A stretch of DNA of 64,000 nt from Saccopteryx bilineata (Eukaryota; Chordata; Mammalia; Chiroptera; Emballonuridae). Positions 33,706 through 44,784 of the stretch are shown in pieces; the stretch's first letter is position 1, and every line of letters starts with the position of its first letter. A program made the translations under genes and the position numbers. Under the pieces are notes generated by a model. That model made no database searches. It was not told the DNA's origin and saw only the letters and a program-made list of their open reading frames with translations. The stretch spans positions 48,473,795 through 48,537,794 of the forward strand of contig NC_089498.1 of the NCBI RefSeq assembly GCF_036850765.1, written 5' to 3'.

Positions 33706-34122
33706 CTGGGTAAAATGGCCGCTCCGCTTGTCTTTCTTTGTTTGGGTTTGGCGCGAGTGTTAGCTTGTATTGCCCGGGTTGCCACAGGATCAGATTTTCC
33801 TTGGCTTGGATCTCTATGCCACAGCCTGGTTCGGCCGTTTGTGCCGCAGCAGCCTGGATTTATTCACCCCCTTTGCCCGCCTCAGTTTCTATATTCACAG
33901 TTACCAGAGAAAGCCGCCCTGTGTAGGTTAGTGAGGAAGGCGGAGCATTTTTTACTCCCTATTTCCTTCGGGGTTTGGTTATATATTTAGCCAATTTTTC
34001 ACTCAATCATACCTTTGGGTGTCTTGCGAAGCATCTGGAAGCTCCAAGTATAGGTTTTTCTGTTTCTGGTTGAAGATCTTGTTGAGTTTTGGGGGAGATT
34101 TATCGGTATCGCTTCCTACCCC

Positions 34123-34140
34123 GCCATTACTCTGACGTCA
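34123..34140 (-). promoter_or_regulatory. CRE palindrome and YY1-like core at L1 5' end
   Basis: TGACGTCA (34133-34140) is a full CRE palindrome located 6 bases inside the element start. A minus-strand ATGGCGG core, YY1-like, lies at about 34121-34127. Both fall within the first 25 bases, where L1 transcription must be specified. Confidence 0.65.
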
Positions 34141-34145
34141 TCTCC

Positions 34146-34159
34146 CTGTCACTATTATT
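34146..34159. repeat. Target-site duplication of L1 copy 1, right arm
   Basis: CTGTCACTATTATT, partner of 26308-26321. Confidence 0.93.
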
Positions 34160-34315
34160 GATGGTACTCTCCTTACTTAAAGTCAACTGATTATAAATGT
34201 TAACTATCAATATATCTACAAAATACCTCACAGCAATGTCTAAACCTAGTGTTTTGCCAACAATCTGGGTACCATAACCTAGCCAAGTTGACAAGTAAAA
34301 TGGAATTTCCTTTAA
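34160..34315 (+). mobile_element. Old eutherian repeat, third fragment
   Basis: Resumes after L1 copy 1: 'cttaaagtcaactgattata', 'cctcacagcaatgtctaaac' and 'acctagccaagttgacaag' are the 3' portion of the repeat begun at 25561. Confidence 0.6.
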
Positions 34316-34800
34316 AAATTAAAAATGGATCTGCCTTATGATCCAGTGATTCCACTTCTGGGGATTTATCAAAGAAACTCAAAATATTAACAAAAGAATA
34401 AATGCAGTGCCATGTTCATTTGAGTATTATTTACAATAGCCAAGATTTGGAAGCAGTCCAAGTGTTCATAAGTAGATGAGTGGATAAGAAGGCTGTGGCA
34501 CCTATGTACAGTGGAATATTATTGCGTCATAAAAAAGAGTGAAATCTTATCATTTGTGACATCATGGATGGACCTGGAGACTGCTATGCTAAGTGAAATA
34601 AGCCAGTCAGAGAAAGACAAATACCTTAGGATTTCACTTATATGTGGAATCTAAAGAACAAAATAAATAAACAAAATTTAAACAGACTCATAGGTTCAGA
34701 GAGAAAACACGTGTTGCAGGAGAGAAGGAGAGTTGGGGCACTGGGTAAAAGTGGTGAAGGGATTAAGAAGCCCAATAGGCAGTCACAAAATAATCATGGG
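34316..34800 (+). mobile_element. Old L1 3' end, first part
   Basis: 'ctgccttatgatccagtgat', 'cttctggggatttatc', 'ggaatattattgcgtcat' and 'gtgaaataagccagtcagag' are the end of L1 ORF2 and its 3'UTR in sense. The SINE at 34802 interrupts it; it resumes at 35165. The frame is destroyed. Confidence 0.9.
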
Positions 34801-34801
34801 G

Positions 34802-35164
34802 GCCCTGGCCAGTTGGCTCAGTGGTAGAGCGTCAGCCTGGCGTGTGGAAGACCCGGGTTCGATTCGCGGCTAGGGCACACAGGAGAAGTGCCCATCTGCT
34901 TCTCTATTCCTCCCCCTCTCCTTCCTCTCTCTCTCTCTTCCCTCCCGCAGCCAAGGCTCCACTGGAGCAAAGATGACCCGGGCGCTGGGGATGGCTCCAT
35001 GGCCTCTGCCTCAGGTGCTAGACTGGCTCTGGTCGCAGCAGAGTAAAGCCCCAAATGGGCAGAGCATCGCCCCCTGGTGGGTGTGCCAGGTGGATCCTGG
35101 TGGGGCACATGTGGGAGTCTGTCTGACTGCCTCCCCGTTTCCAGCTTCAGAAAAATAAAAAATA
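34802..35164 (+). mobile_element. Bat SINE, type A, full length
   Basis: Head 'gccctggccagttggctcag', A-box-like 'ggctcagtggtagagcgtc', B box 'gggttcgattc' (34856-34866), CT-rich block, 'caaagatgacccgggcgctg', then 'cagcttcagaaaaataaa'. Inserted into an L1 3'UTR; flanks 'aatcatg' at both sides support a duplication. Confidence 0.93.
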
Positions 35165-35340
35165 AAAAAATCATGAGGATGTCAATTACAGCATAGGGAA
35201 TATAGTCAATACTATTGCAGTAACTATGAATATAGTGCCAGTTGCGGTACCAGAAATATTGAGAGGGACACTATGTAAAGCTTATGTCTGTCTACGCACT
35301 AAGCTCTATACCCAAAACCAATACAAAATAAAAAGTTTTT
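35165..35340 (+). mobile_element. Old L1 3' end, second part
   Basis: 'tacagcatagggaatatagt' and 'caatactattgcagtaact' continue the L1 3'UTR interrupted at 34801, with the terminal 'aataaaaagtttttaaag' A-rich end. Confidence 0.85.
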
Positions 35341-36439
35341 AAAGTAACCATCATGGCTGGCCACTAGGACCCTAAATAATCTAAATTTTGTCAATTCAAA
35401 CTAATGAGTCTGTCAAAAGAATTATTCCCTTTCAGTTAAATAATGGCTGATGAGAAACAGGTCAGTCTTTGTTAGGCTGGGAATGGATTTGCACTAATTC
35501 ATCAGCTTTCTGTCATCTGGAGACTATCTGGGCTAAAGTTGAGTATTTGCAAGTTCCAGGCAGGCGCTGAAGTTACTTTCTCTGACCATTTGAAGGAGTT
35601 GCTCCTTGTGCAAATTATTTGTCTCTTCTGACAAATTTAGAAAAGACTTTAGCTACATTATTTCTATTCAGTGTCAAGTATAACTTATCTACACAAACCA
35701 TTACATTTTTTCTTCACCTATAAGACGGAAAAAAGGTGTTGCTTTAATCATTTGTAATATTCATGTTCAATCCTTGCAGACCAATGGAGCAGGTATTATA
35801 GCCATTATTTTACAGGTAAGGTGACTAGGTTCATATTGTTTCTATATAATCAAACTGTAGTTAATCAAAGGAAGTTAACCATGGTTCAAGGCTCTGGTTC
35901 ATCCAGTCCTAAATGTAGACCAGCTATGAGAACAAGGGATGCCTCCAGACTTTCCAATTTCTTAAGGGTAATTTTTGAATATATTTATACTTTTAAACCA
36001 ACTTATTATTTATTAACTTAATTTTTCTTTCTTTATTTTTTTATCCCTTAAGTATAGTAGATTTCTTATACATATACCCACTATGGCAGGCTGTCTTTTG
36101 TTTTGTCCAAAATGAATAATAATTATTATATCTTTGAAAGGTATCTAACTGTCCTCTTTGACAAGGTCTTGAGTTGTATATCTAATTATGTGGTTAGTTT
36201 TAACTGAATCATTCACATTTTTCATCAGGTTTTTTTAGTTCTTTCCTAGTGCCCTTGGCTAGTTCTTTGAAGTTCTGGGAAGTGTTGACATCATCCTGAA
36301 GATTTATGTAGTGAAACAGTTCTCTTTACATTGTCCGTGCTCTTTGTGGTTTTCATAGACCACAGTTCTATCACCCCCAGGTGATATTTTTCCAAAATAA
36401 AAATGTCTTTCACTTTTTTAGACTATTGTCAATCGCTTC
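35341..36439. other. Unique DNA with a MIR scrap
   Basis: No gene. A diverged antisense MIR piece may lie at about 35775-35835 ('ccattattttacaggtaag'). The rest is unassigned. Confidence 0.4.
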
Positions 36440-36590
36440 TGAGCTTATTTTCTTATCTATAAAATAGAAATAAAACTAATACTTACCTTATATGGTTATT
36501 ATAGCCTTTACATTGAATTAGATGGCTTCTGTAAAGTGCTTATTATAGTACCTAACATATTAGTATTTAATAATATTAACTAGTATTATG
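36440..36590 (+). repeat. MIR SINE fragment
   Basis: 'cttatctataaaatagaaat', 'aatacttaccttatatgg', 'gtaaagtgcttattatagt' follow the MIR 3' half in standard orientation. Confidence 0.65.
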
Positions 36591-36771
36591 TCCATTAACC
36601 ATCAATCAAACAATCAATAAACCATGCCTTAGGGTTGTGTCATGTACAAGATGTGGCGCAAAGCTCTATGTAGACAGAGATGATTAAAGACTACTAACAC
36701 CCTTGTGGAGCTTACAGTCTAGAAGTTTTGTTCAATAAAATATTCTGTAATGAAGGATATGGTGTATATTT

Positions 36772-36908
36772 GTGGTGTCCAATGCAATGGTCACTAGATA
36801 TGAGTGGTTATCAAATATGTGAAATGTGACTAACATGACTATAGAACTAAAGTTTTTATTTTACTTAATTTTAGTTAATTTAACTTAAATAGCCTCAAGT
36901 GGTTAGTA
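36772..36908 (+). mobile_element. Old hAT-Charlie MITE, first fragment
   Basis: 'ggtgtccaatgcaatggtcac', 'gaaatgtgactaac' and 'aacttaaatagcctcaagt' belong to an ancient hAT-Charlie MITE family with GTCCAATAG-type termini. A younger hAT element splits it, and the last bases ('gtcagacagtgc') are at 37304-37316. Confidence 0.65.
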
Positions 36909-37295
36909 TAAGGTGACCAATCGTCCTCCTTTAGGCAGGACAGTCCTTCTTTGGTAAGTCCTGTCCTCCCTCAAAAAGTGTCCTCCTTCATGTCCTCCTT
37001 TTTGATATTGGAAGACTAATCTGTAAATGTCCATATTCGATCGATGCAGAGTCGATCCATTGCATGTGATGTGACGTATCTGTAACTAAAGGAGTACCTT
37101 TTCTTATAATTATTATTAAAAATTAATAGGCATATAAGCATAATTACAATATAAAATATTACAAATGTTTTTATTTTGCATTTATCATATTATAGTGTTC
37201 TATTGTTGCAATGAATAAAATGTTTCTTTTATTTACAATATTGTTTTCTTCAATTTATTTTTGTCCTTTTCATTGTAAAAAAGTTAGTCACCTTA
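36909..37295. mobile_element. Nonautonomous hAT transposon, complete
   Basis: A 387-bp AT-rich element with ends TAAGGTGACCAA and TTAGTCACCTTA (inverted, about 11 of 13 matching), bracketed by the perfect 8-bp duplication GGTTAGTA (36901-36908 and 37296-37303). Eight-base duplications are the hAT hallmark. Near its left end are CCTCC-rich repeats. It encodes no transposase, so it depended on one supplied in trans. It sits inside an older hAT-Charlie copy. Confidence 0.9.
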
Positions 37296-37316
37296 GGTTA
37301 GTAGTCAGACAGTGCA

Positions 37317-38869
37317 AATCTAGGCTGTGAAGACAATTATATAAACAATCTCAATACAGTTTAGTTAATACCATGTTAGAGACATACATACAGTGATTAC
37401 TATAAAACACAGAGGCTGAAGTAGCTATTTTTCCTGAGAAAATCAAATTAGGTTTCATATAAGTGATAACATTTAAATTGGGTGTTAAAGGCAGGAGAAG
37501 GGGGTTTGAAGAGGAAAGGTGTGGGCAGGAGGGCATTCTGGACACAAGAAAATCCATGTATAAAGGCACAAAGCCTAGAAAGAGTCTGGCACACTCTGAA
37601 CAGTTTGAATTATTTTTACTTAACTATAAAAGCCTTTGACCATTTTTGAAACAAATCTGTGATTTTTCTTCCCACTTATCAATTTAGCAGTTTTTGTGCA
37701 TACAGTTTATTTTCAATCTATGTGTTTTGTTTTGCTACAAGACTAAGTGAATCAGTTAATAATCAACAAATCTCCAATCTTGGTTCTCTCCTCCAAAATA
37801 TTTTATGAACAGGTTAAATAAAACTGGCTTCAGGCATGATTTTTATGAGATTCCAACTCTTACCTGTTTCTTCACCTTTTGTTTCTATGGCATTTTTTTT
37901 TCTTTTTGCCCTTTAATAATGTGATTCCATCAAACCTTCCCCTGCTCAGTTTCTCAGATCCAAATTAATGTTATGACCACTTCAGATAATGTGAACATCC
38001 ATTTGTCACCACCCACTCCCATATTTATGTCATGCTTATCAAAAATGGCAGCATTGAGATGTTGGTGTGGTTTACCCTGTGCCAAGTTCCAGAGTCCACT
38101 CGGGTTGTATTAGATCATTCAGATAATTTCTGCCTTTCCTACCACAGCTCTTACCTCAGAGTCCATCTTGTAGGTTCAGTCGTGGTTCTTCCCAGGACTG
38201 GGGCTTAATGATCATGAGAAGGGATGCCCTCTGTCTTTGGATGTGAACAAGAAAGCATGTGGCCACGACTGTGCTGGCAGCCATCTTGAGCATGGGGCAG
38301 AGCACTGCAACAACAATTTCAGAGAAACGAGGTTAGAGCACCGACCAAAATATATTGAAAGTTGATTATCCACAGACACTAAATTTCCCTTTTCATCAGG
38401 TATTGTTGAGTTTGGTTTTCTATTATTTTCAACAATACCTCCTAACAGATACCATTGCTTAACCAAACTAACGTTTATTTCTCGGTTAACTTCTGGATAA
38501 GTTGCCCTAGGATAGGTTTTTATTTAGTTAGGTGGTCTATTTCATTCATGAAATAGTCAAGAAGTCCCAAGATTAAAATGTCAGCAAGCCCATATATTAA
38601 GCCACATCTTTTATTCTAAGACTCAATTTCTGGCTCCATCTCAGAGTTAGAGTGTCTCACAGATGCAAGAGATCCGAGAAGTCATACTAATCAGTGTGCT
38701 TGACTCAGTAATTCATTCCTCCTGGTGTGATCTCAGGCTTGTAACTTCTCCTCCTTTGCCCATGCACTTCTCTGGAAGAAGAATCTGACAACATACGATG
38801 ACAGACGTTAAGGACTATCGGAGGATCGTCGTATGTGATAGAGCATAGTTTCATGTCATAATACTATGA
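37317..38869. other. Unique DNA, nothing recognised
   Basis: No gene or confident repeat. A region at 38040-38340 with 'aagaaagcatgtggccacg' and 'ggcagccatcttg' may be a relic LTR, but I cannot assign it. Confidence 0.35.
38791..38836. other. CpG-containing imperfect inverted repeat
   Basis: Arms ACATACGATGA (38791-38801) and TCGTCGTATGT (38826-38836) pair over 11 bases with one mismatch around a 24-base loop that includes more CpGs. The surrounding DNA is CpG-poor. Confidence 0.6.
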
Positions 38870-39130
38870 AATAATAGCAAATATTTATATAATGCCTACG
38901 TGTGCTAGGCACCGCTCCAAGGCCTTTTATATAACTCATTAACTGACATTTAATCTTCATGTTAACACTTTTTAGTAGGTATTATTATTTCTATATTTTA
39001 TGTATCATACAAGGAAACTGGAATGCAGAGAGGCTAAGAAGCTTGGGCAAGTTCAGACAGCTAGACCCAGGAGTCAGATCTTAGCCGCCTGGCTCCAGAT
39101 TCTACGCTTACCTAGTATCCTAACATAGTA
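38870..39130 (-). repeat. MIR SINE, near full length
   Basis: Plus strand 'tgtgctaggcaccgctccaa', 'tgtatcatacaaggaaactgg', 'atgcagagaggctaagaagc', 'cagacagctagacccaggag' and 'ctggctccagattctacgct' trace the MIR reverse complement from end to end. Confidence 0.88.
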
Positions 39131-39554
39131 AAAGGGATTTTTATATCAAGTATAAAATGATGAATGTTACAGAGGTACCACTGGGGAAAAAAATGAGTTT
39201 TTCTGATTGCCCTGATGGTTTTGTGGTGATCCATCCACCACAAACCTTAGAAATGACCAACCTCTATTTGTAAGGTTGTAGCAGACATTAGGTGTGTCAC
39301 TTCTGGTCAGGAAGAGGATTTTTATGGAAAGCTTACCAGCTCATTGTGGCTTCAATTCATAGGAGGCTTGGTCTGAAAAACTGTAAGCTCTATGTATTTT
39401 GTGAAGAATATGTAGCAAACTCATCTCTGTGGGAATTTGATTCCTAATCCTAAAAATTATTTCTCTGACAATATTTCTTCAAAGTCAGAAAAATATATCT
39501 TTTCTTTATACAAATAAATTTGTTTTAGAATACATGTTTTCCATATAACAACAC
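39131..39554. other. Unique DNA, nothing recognised
   Basis: No gene or clear repeat. Confidence 0.4.
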
Positions 39555-40260
39555 TACAAATTCAGAGGAATAACTAAGGTGAAAAAGACTGACAATACCA
39601 AGTAAGTGCTGAGAATGTGGACCAATCAGAATTCTCATATACTGTGGGTAGGAGTATATTTTAGCATATTTAGGATAACTGTTAGGCATCATCTACTAAA
39701 GCCAGAGATATGCTTATTTAAAAATTTTAAATACCATTTCTAGGTCTATAACCAACAGAAATATACACATATGCTCACCAAAAGAAAAGCACTGGAGTGC
39801 TCATTGTAGCGCTATTTGTAAAGGCCAAAAATTGGGGATAAAATACTCCCAAATATAAATTGGCATAATAGGCAAACAAATCGTGATGTAGGCACACAAT
39901 GAAATACTGATTTATCTACAGACACATACAAAAACATGGATCAGTTTCAGAAATATATGTTGAGCTAGAAACCGCACCAAAAAAGAATACCTACTATTGA
40001 ACTCACTTTACATACCATGTAAAAACTGGGGAAACTCACTTCTCTATGCTATCAGGTTACCCTGGGGAGGAGGCACCAGGAGGTTTCTGAGATGCTGGTT
40101 TGTTCTGTTTTTTTTTTTTTTTTATTTTATTTGGGTACCCATTCCGTGGGTGTGATCAGATTGTAAAATTTATTTGACCTGTACACTTATGATGTACACA
40201 CTTTTCTGCAGGTATATGTGAATACATTTTTTTCTTCAATAAAATACATGTGTGCAATTT
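39555..40260 (+). mobile_element. Old L1 3' end
   Basis: In sense: 'gctgagaatgtggaccaatc', 'atactgtgggtaggagtat', 'gtgctcattgtagcgctatt', 'aaaaattggggataaa', and an end with 'ttcttcaataaaatac'. It is the end of ORF2 plus 3'UTR of an old L1, with no frame left. Confidence 0.75.
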
Positions 40261-40269
40261 TTGCTGCAG

Positions 40270-40338
40270 GGTCTTGGTGAATAGTATAAACCGTCAGTCT
40301 GTCAAGAGAATAGGGGGTTTGATTTCCACAGAAAATGA
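40270..40338 (+). pseudogene. Possible degenerate tRNA-Asp-like copy
   Basis: 'ttggtgaatagtataa', 'cagtctgtcaagag' and 'gggggtttgatttcc' line up loosely with the D arm, a GTC anticodon arm and the B box of tRNA-Asp. Stems are not intact. It lies directly after an L1 end, so chance or an L1-linked fragment is possible. Confidence 0.25.
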
Positions 40339-42574
40339 CCCTTAATTCTGAGGAAAAAAAAAACAAACCTGGCCACGCCCCATAACCCTTTAATTAAATA
40401 GAACCAAATAGACCAAAATGAATAGTTAAAATACAATCATTTTTTTAAGATTTATATAGTGTTTGGATTTAAAAAAAAACTACACAGGATCTTCAACTAA
40501 AAAAATTCTCCTGTTTTGACTTTTATATTAATTCTCTGGATAGTTGGACTTAGAATCTCAAAACTTATATGTGTTCCATTGGAAAGAAAAATGTGTCCGA
40601 GTTCTGTGATGGTGTTCCTTGCAGCACAACCTGGAGCCTGTGTCTATTTTGAAAAATAACATATGCTTATTTTAGTAAAATTCTAGAGCATTCAGTATTT
40701 TTAAAAATAAGATATGAGATATACATATTTAAAAATAATTCAGGTTGCCTGTTCTCTTGGAGTTTTGTGAATAATATACAACATTGTAATCAATATTCAA
40801 GATTCCAGTTTTCTTAGAAATTCAAATTCAACCTTTTTTATTGGGAACTATTTTTGCACAAAGTATCATTCTGGATATTTCCTATTCCTCACTTAATTTA
40901 ATTTTTATTGCAACTATGTGATCTAAGTATTTGCCCCTTTTAAACATATAAGGAAACTGGAAGCTTTTGAGTTGAACTTCTCCAGCTAGAGTTCTGTCTG
41001 ACTCCAAATCTCGGATTTTTCCGTCACACTGGTGACCCTTACAGACCATCTTTCTCTAGAGAATGTTACCGCTGAGAAATCTAGGCGGCAGGGAGCCACA
41101 TGTTGTGTTCACTAAGGCAGCATCCTACGCCCAGAAATCAGCAGACTTTCGACTAGAAGAAGCAGGTGTGGAGAAAGGAACGGGCCTGGGAAGGTTACGG
41201 GAAGACAGGGAGCGTTTGCCAGCATTTCCATTTATTTCTAGGAGGATGAGGGCTAGGTAAACAAAATCCTGTCCAAGATTACTTTCTTTTCTTTTTTCTT
41301 TTCTTCCTGAATCAGAGATGATTTAAATTACCTTAATACAGGGAAATTTAGCAATCCTTTTTCATCTGCACAGTTGTTGATAAAAAGGAACAAACCACAG
41401 GGCCCTTTTGTCCTAATGCTCTTGACCTTGGAATTGCTAAAGAATGTGTTCATGTGTCTTTATTACAGCTTTGCTGGAACCGAAAAGCAAAGACATTGAA
41501 TTCTGTAAACAAAGTTCAGAAAGACGCAGTTTGGTTCCAGGAATGGATCCACTCCGGCCCTGCACTCAGCATGGGTTAAGCTGGCAGCTTCAGCACCTTC
41601 TCTGGGAAGCCCCTCCGTAGTTTGGAGAACTGATCATGTTGCATAAAAGGGTAATTGCTGTCATTTGAAAAATTGTTTGGGTTCTTCGGGTGATGTTGTG
41701 CAAAGGAAAATAGTATTTATTTAAGATTGTCCTGTAGATGTAAGGATAAACTAGAACCCAGAGAAAGTGACAAAAATAAAAGAGAGAGAAAGAGAAAGAG
41801 TAGTGACCTTAACTCTCCTCCTATTAAGGGGAAAAATAAAAGGCTACCGAGATGTCAGAATTTTATTCTTTGTGCCTTTCTGTTTAAAACAACAATAAAC
41901 TGGAAAGTAGACTAACTGGATCATTCAGGTAGACACCAAGTTTTCCTCTGAAATCTCTCCTTAGCTTTTAGAACCTTAGCCCTCACTGCTATTTCCACTT
42001 CCAATTACTGTTCTGCATGAATTAACTTACTAACTGTGTGTGTCTGGTGAGCCTCTTCTCTTATCTTAAACTTGCATTGAGCAATGACAAGACTTGGGTT
42101 TGAGAGGCCAGCCTCCAGAGGCTTTTAATTTCCTTCTGGAGCCCACAACAAACCCCTGAGTAACCACCATAAAAGTTGATGCCAAAAACTTCCCAGATAG
42201 CTGTCATGCTTCCTGAATTTTAAGTCCCGGCTGGTTATTCGACCAAAAGCTTTCTTGGTTTGTGAGTTTGCTTTACATTTTGTTGCCCATTTGAAGATAA
42301 TTAAAAATTCAAATTGCACCAAATTGAAGTACACCTGGAAAGCAGCTGCTCAATAACTGTTCATTGAGGAAATGAATAAATGAATGAATTGGTTTAGCCA
42401 CCGACACCTCCTTCTGTCCCTGACTCTGAGTAAAGGTGATTGACAATGACTCTCCCTTGTTTGGTCCAAAACTTACCCAGCACCAGAAGTTCTAGTTATT
42501 TTCACCACCAGTTTTGCTCTGGAATTTCTTCAATGAAGGGATGAATTTAATGAATAGGCAACTAGTTCATAGGA
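40339..42574. other. Unique DNA with a MIR scrap
   Basis: No gene recognised. A diverged antisense MIR may lie at about 40905-41030 ('aaacatataaggaaactgg'). The stretch 41040-41660 is less AT-rich, with a 65-codon frame at 41063-41260 lacking any known domain. Confidence 0.35.
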
Positions 42575-44312
42575 GGAGTTACAAACTGACAACCTATGGG
42601 CTAAATTCAACCCCAAACACTTTTTATTTGACTTTCATAGTGTTTTAAGTTTTTGAATTAAAATTCACCAAGCAGAAGATTTTACCTAAAAATATCGCTT
42701 CTATCTTTTATTGCACAAGGTCTGTATTCCTCCACAGCATCACACAGGTGGACGCAGTATCAGCGATCTATCGTAGACATGGCATGGGCCCTGCTCTTGA
42801 CGACCGTGCACGTCTGCTGTAAGAGGAGTTGCTTTTAATAATTTGATTTGTATTGTTACTCTTCATATGTGTAGTAAACACAAATTCCTCTGAACTACGA
42901 GTTTAGACTGAAAGCTGTATAATTTTAGAAAAAACAGAAAAGAGCATATGTTTTTTTCTCAATAGGAAAACACATTTTACAAAAATTAAGTCATTTTCAT
43001 CTGCTTGTCCCCTTTGGGCATTTAAGTTTACAACTTTGCTTTACTATCTTTATTTCTGTGATAGAGATTCCATGCTTTTTGTTTCTGGTAGCTTTATAAA
43101 AGCCAGAATGGAGAAAGAGAGAACTAGTATTGTCTGCAGAACAAAGCTTCCTTAATATTTTTATCTGAGTAGTGATTTCATCAACTCAGACTCTGCACTA
43201 ATTAGAGACTGCTGATGTGAAGGCAAAATCTGAGATGAAGCCATTGACTGGACATGAAGGCAGTCCATGGGGTGGGGACCAGGGATCACATGCAGAGCTG
43301 AACCAAGCTGGAGTCAGGCAGGAAGCTGAGGGCTGCCGCTCGGAGATCAGACAGCTACCAGGTGGAGGCAAATCAAAAACTTACTGGAAGGGCCAAGTCA
43401 AAGTTCAGGAAACTCAAAAAGGAAAACATGTTTGGAGCCCGCCTAGGTTTTTAAAACTTTGGCCCACATAAAAGTTTGAGGCCAAGTTTTTTGGGGGTTT
43501 TTTTGTGTGTGGGTGGTGGTGGGGGGAGCAACTAGGTTTGATTTTTTTTTCCAATGCAGGTTTTCTAATGGATATAAACTCCATTTGTGGTAAAGGCCAG
43601 TAATATTCATTGCAGTATTATTCACTTTTTTTTCTATAACTCATCACTTAAAACTTTATTTTTACTTCTAGAGAAGTGAAAAATTGATTTAGGTTTGTTC
43701 ACACTTGGCTTGTTTGCTTATCACTTTTTAAAGAATATCATTTTTTATTGAGGCATATGCTTATCACTGTTCAAAGATACAAAAAGTGGAGACTAGGAGC
43801 TCCAGAGCCACTCAGCTTCAACAATGACCATTTGTCTAGTAAATCCAATGACATGATTTCTGACAATTATCTCTTAAATTCTTTCTGCTCTAATTACTGC
43901 TTCATTCAGATAATATCTTGGTTTCCACCTTATTGGTATAATTACGGCCTTACACTAATTATTTATGGCTGATGTCAAAGTCATTTAAAATACTGTTAAA
44001 TACTATTGTTGGAGTATAGTCCACAAAGTATTTTTGTTTTACTTGGGAAAACTTTTTTTTTTTTTTTCAGTTTTACACACTGGCTTAGCTTGGATTTGAA
44101 AATGTATTTGTTTGGTATCTGTTGGCCCCTTTGGGTTGGTCTGTGTTTACCATACTGATCATCTAATCTTCATGCTTTTTCTGTTAACACAGAAACAGAA
44201 AGAAATTTATGCTCTGCATAGATCATCAGAATAGAAAATTCGGATAATGACAATGTGTGTAAAATGCAATTTACAGCTATCTGTAGTGGGTCCGTTCAGA
44301 GTTATCTGAGTG
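42575..44312. other. Unassigned DNA, possible hAT scrap
   Basis: 'caacctatgggctaaattcaac' near 42590 looks like the end of an old hAT MITE ('ggccaaat' style), but I cannot define its limits. No gene is seen; the 84-codon frame at 43217-43471 has no domain. Confidence 0.3.
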
Positions 44313-44330
44313 TGGGCTAATTGATTTTCT
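44313..44330. repeat. Target-site duplication of SINE, left arm
   Basis: TGGGCTAATTGATTTTCT, repeated exactly at 44721-44738. Confidence 0.96.
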
Positions 44331-44720
44331 TTCTTTTTTTTTTTTTCTGAAGCTGGAAACGGGGAGAGATAGTCAGACAGACTCCCGCATGCACCCGACC
44401 GGGATCCACCCGGCACACCCACCAGGGGCGACGCTCTGCCCACCAGGGGGCGATGCTCTGCCCCTCCGGGGTGTCGCTCTGCCGGGACCAGAGCCACTCT
44501 AGCGCCTGGGGCAGAGGCCAAGGAGCCATCCCCAGCGCCCGGGCCATCTTTGCTCCAATGGAGCCCTGGCTGCGGGAGGGGAAGAGAGAGACAGAGAGAG
44601 GAAGGAGGGGGGGATGGAGAAGCAAATGGGCTCCTCTCCTATGTGCCCTGGCTGGGAATCGAACCCGGGTCCCCCGCACGCCAGGCCGACACTCCACCGC
44701 TGAGCCAACCGGCCAGGGCC
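44331..44720 (-). mobile_element. Bat SINE, type A, complete and young
   Basis: Antisense, complete from T-rich tail complement to 'gccaaccggccagggcc'. Read on the minus strand, the tRNA head keeps the acceptor pairing and the B box 'gggttcgattcc'. The 18-bp duplication is perfect and CpGs are plentiful ('gggcgacgctctg', 'gtcgctctgccgggacc'), both signs of youth. Confidence 0.96.
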
Positions 44721-44784
44721 TGGGCTAATTGATTTTCTGATCCTCACTCAGCCTTCTTCAAGACATAGCAAAAGGGATCTTTTC

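Larger units (their letters stand above)
26322..34145 (-). mobile_element. Full-length young L1 (copy 1)
   Basis: About 7.8 kb on the minus strand: 5'UTR (34145 to 31722), ORF1 (31721-30683), a spacer of nearly 300 bp, ORF2 (30398-26576), a short 3'UTR, and an A-rich tail. A perfect 14-bp target duplication delimits both ends, so the element is complete rather than 5'-truncated. By eye it is nearly identical to copy 2 at 56.6-64 kb. Many single-base indels and at least one nonsense change disable ORF2, so it cannot move by itself now. It is longer than the ~6-kb human L1, mostly through its 5'UTR. Confidence 0.97.
31722..34145 (-). promoter_or_regulatory. L1 copy 1 5'UTR and internal promoter
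   Basis: About 2.4 kb. From the 5' end on the minus strand: a start with CRE and YY1-like motifs, a GC-rich region, tandem monomers (33133-33705), a purine-rich/pyrimidine-rich section (plus strand GA-rich 32380-32660), and A/T homopolymers before ORF1. The length is well above the ~0.9 kb of human L1. Confidence 0.85.

Noticed and set aside
33203..33990. Frames of 70 to 119 codons in both L1 5'UTRs
   Set aside because: GC-rich repeats with low stop density. They differ in frame between monomers and carry no domain.
34842..34876. Functional tRNA gene from the B-box sequence
   Set aside because: It is the head of a SINE with attached body and A tail, not an isolated tRNA with a T-run terminator.
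42575..42730. hAT MITE end ('gggctaaattcaac')
   Set aside because: Only one possible end is visible and the alignment is loose, so I did not list it as an element.
44453..44747. Frames with RDQSHSSAWGRGQG-type text in several places
   Set aside because: They recur in every type A SINE and are antisense or sense readings of the SINE body.
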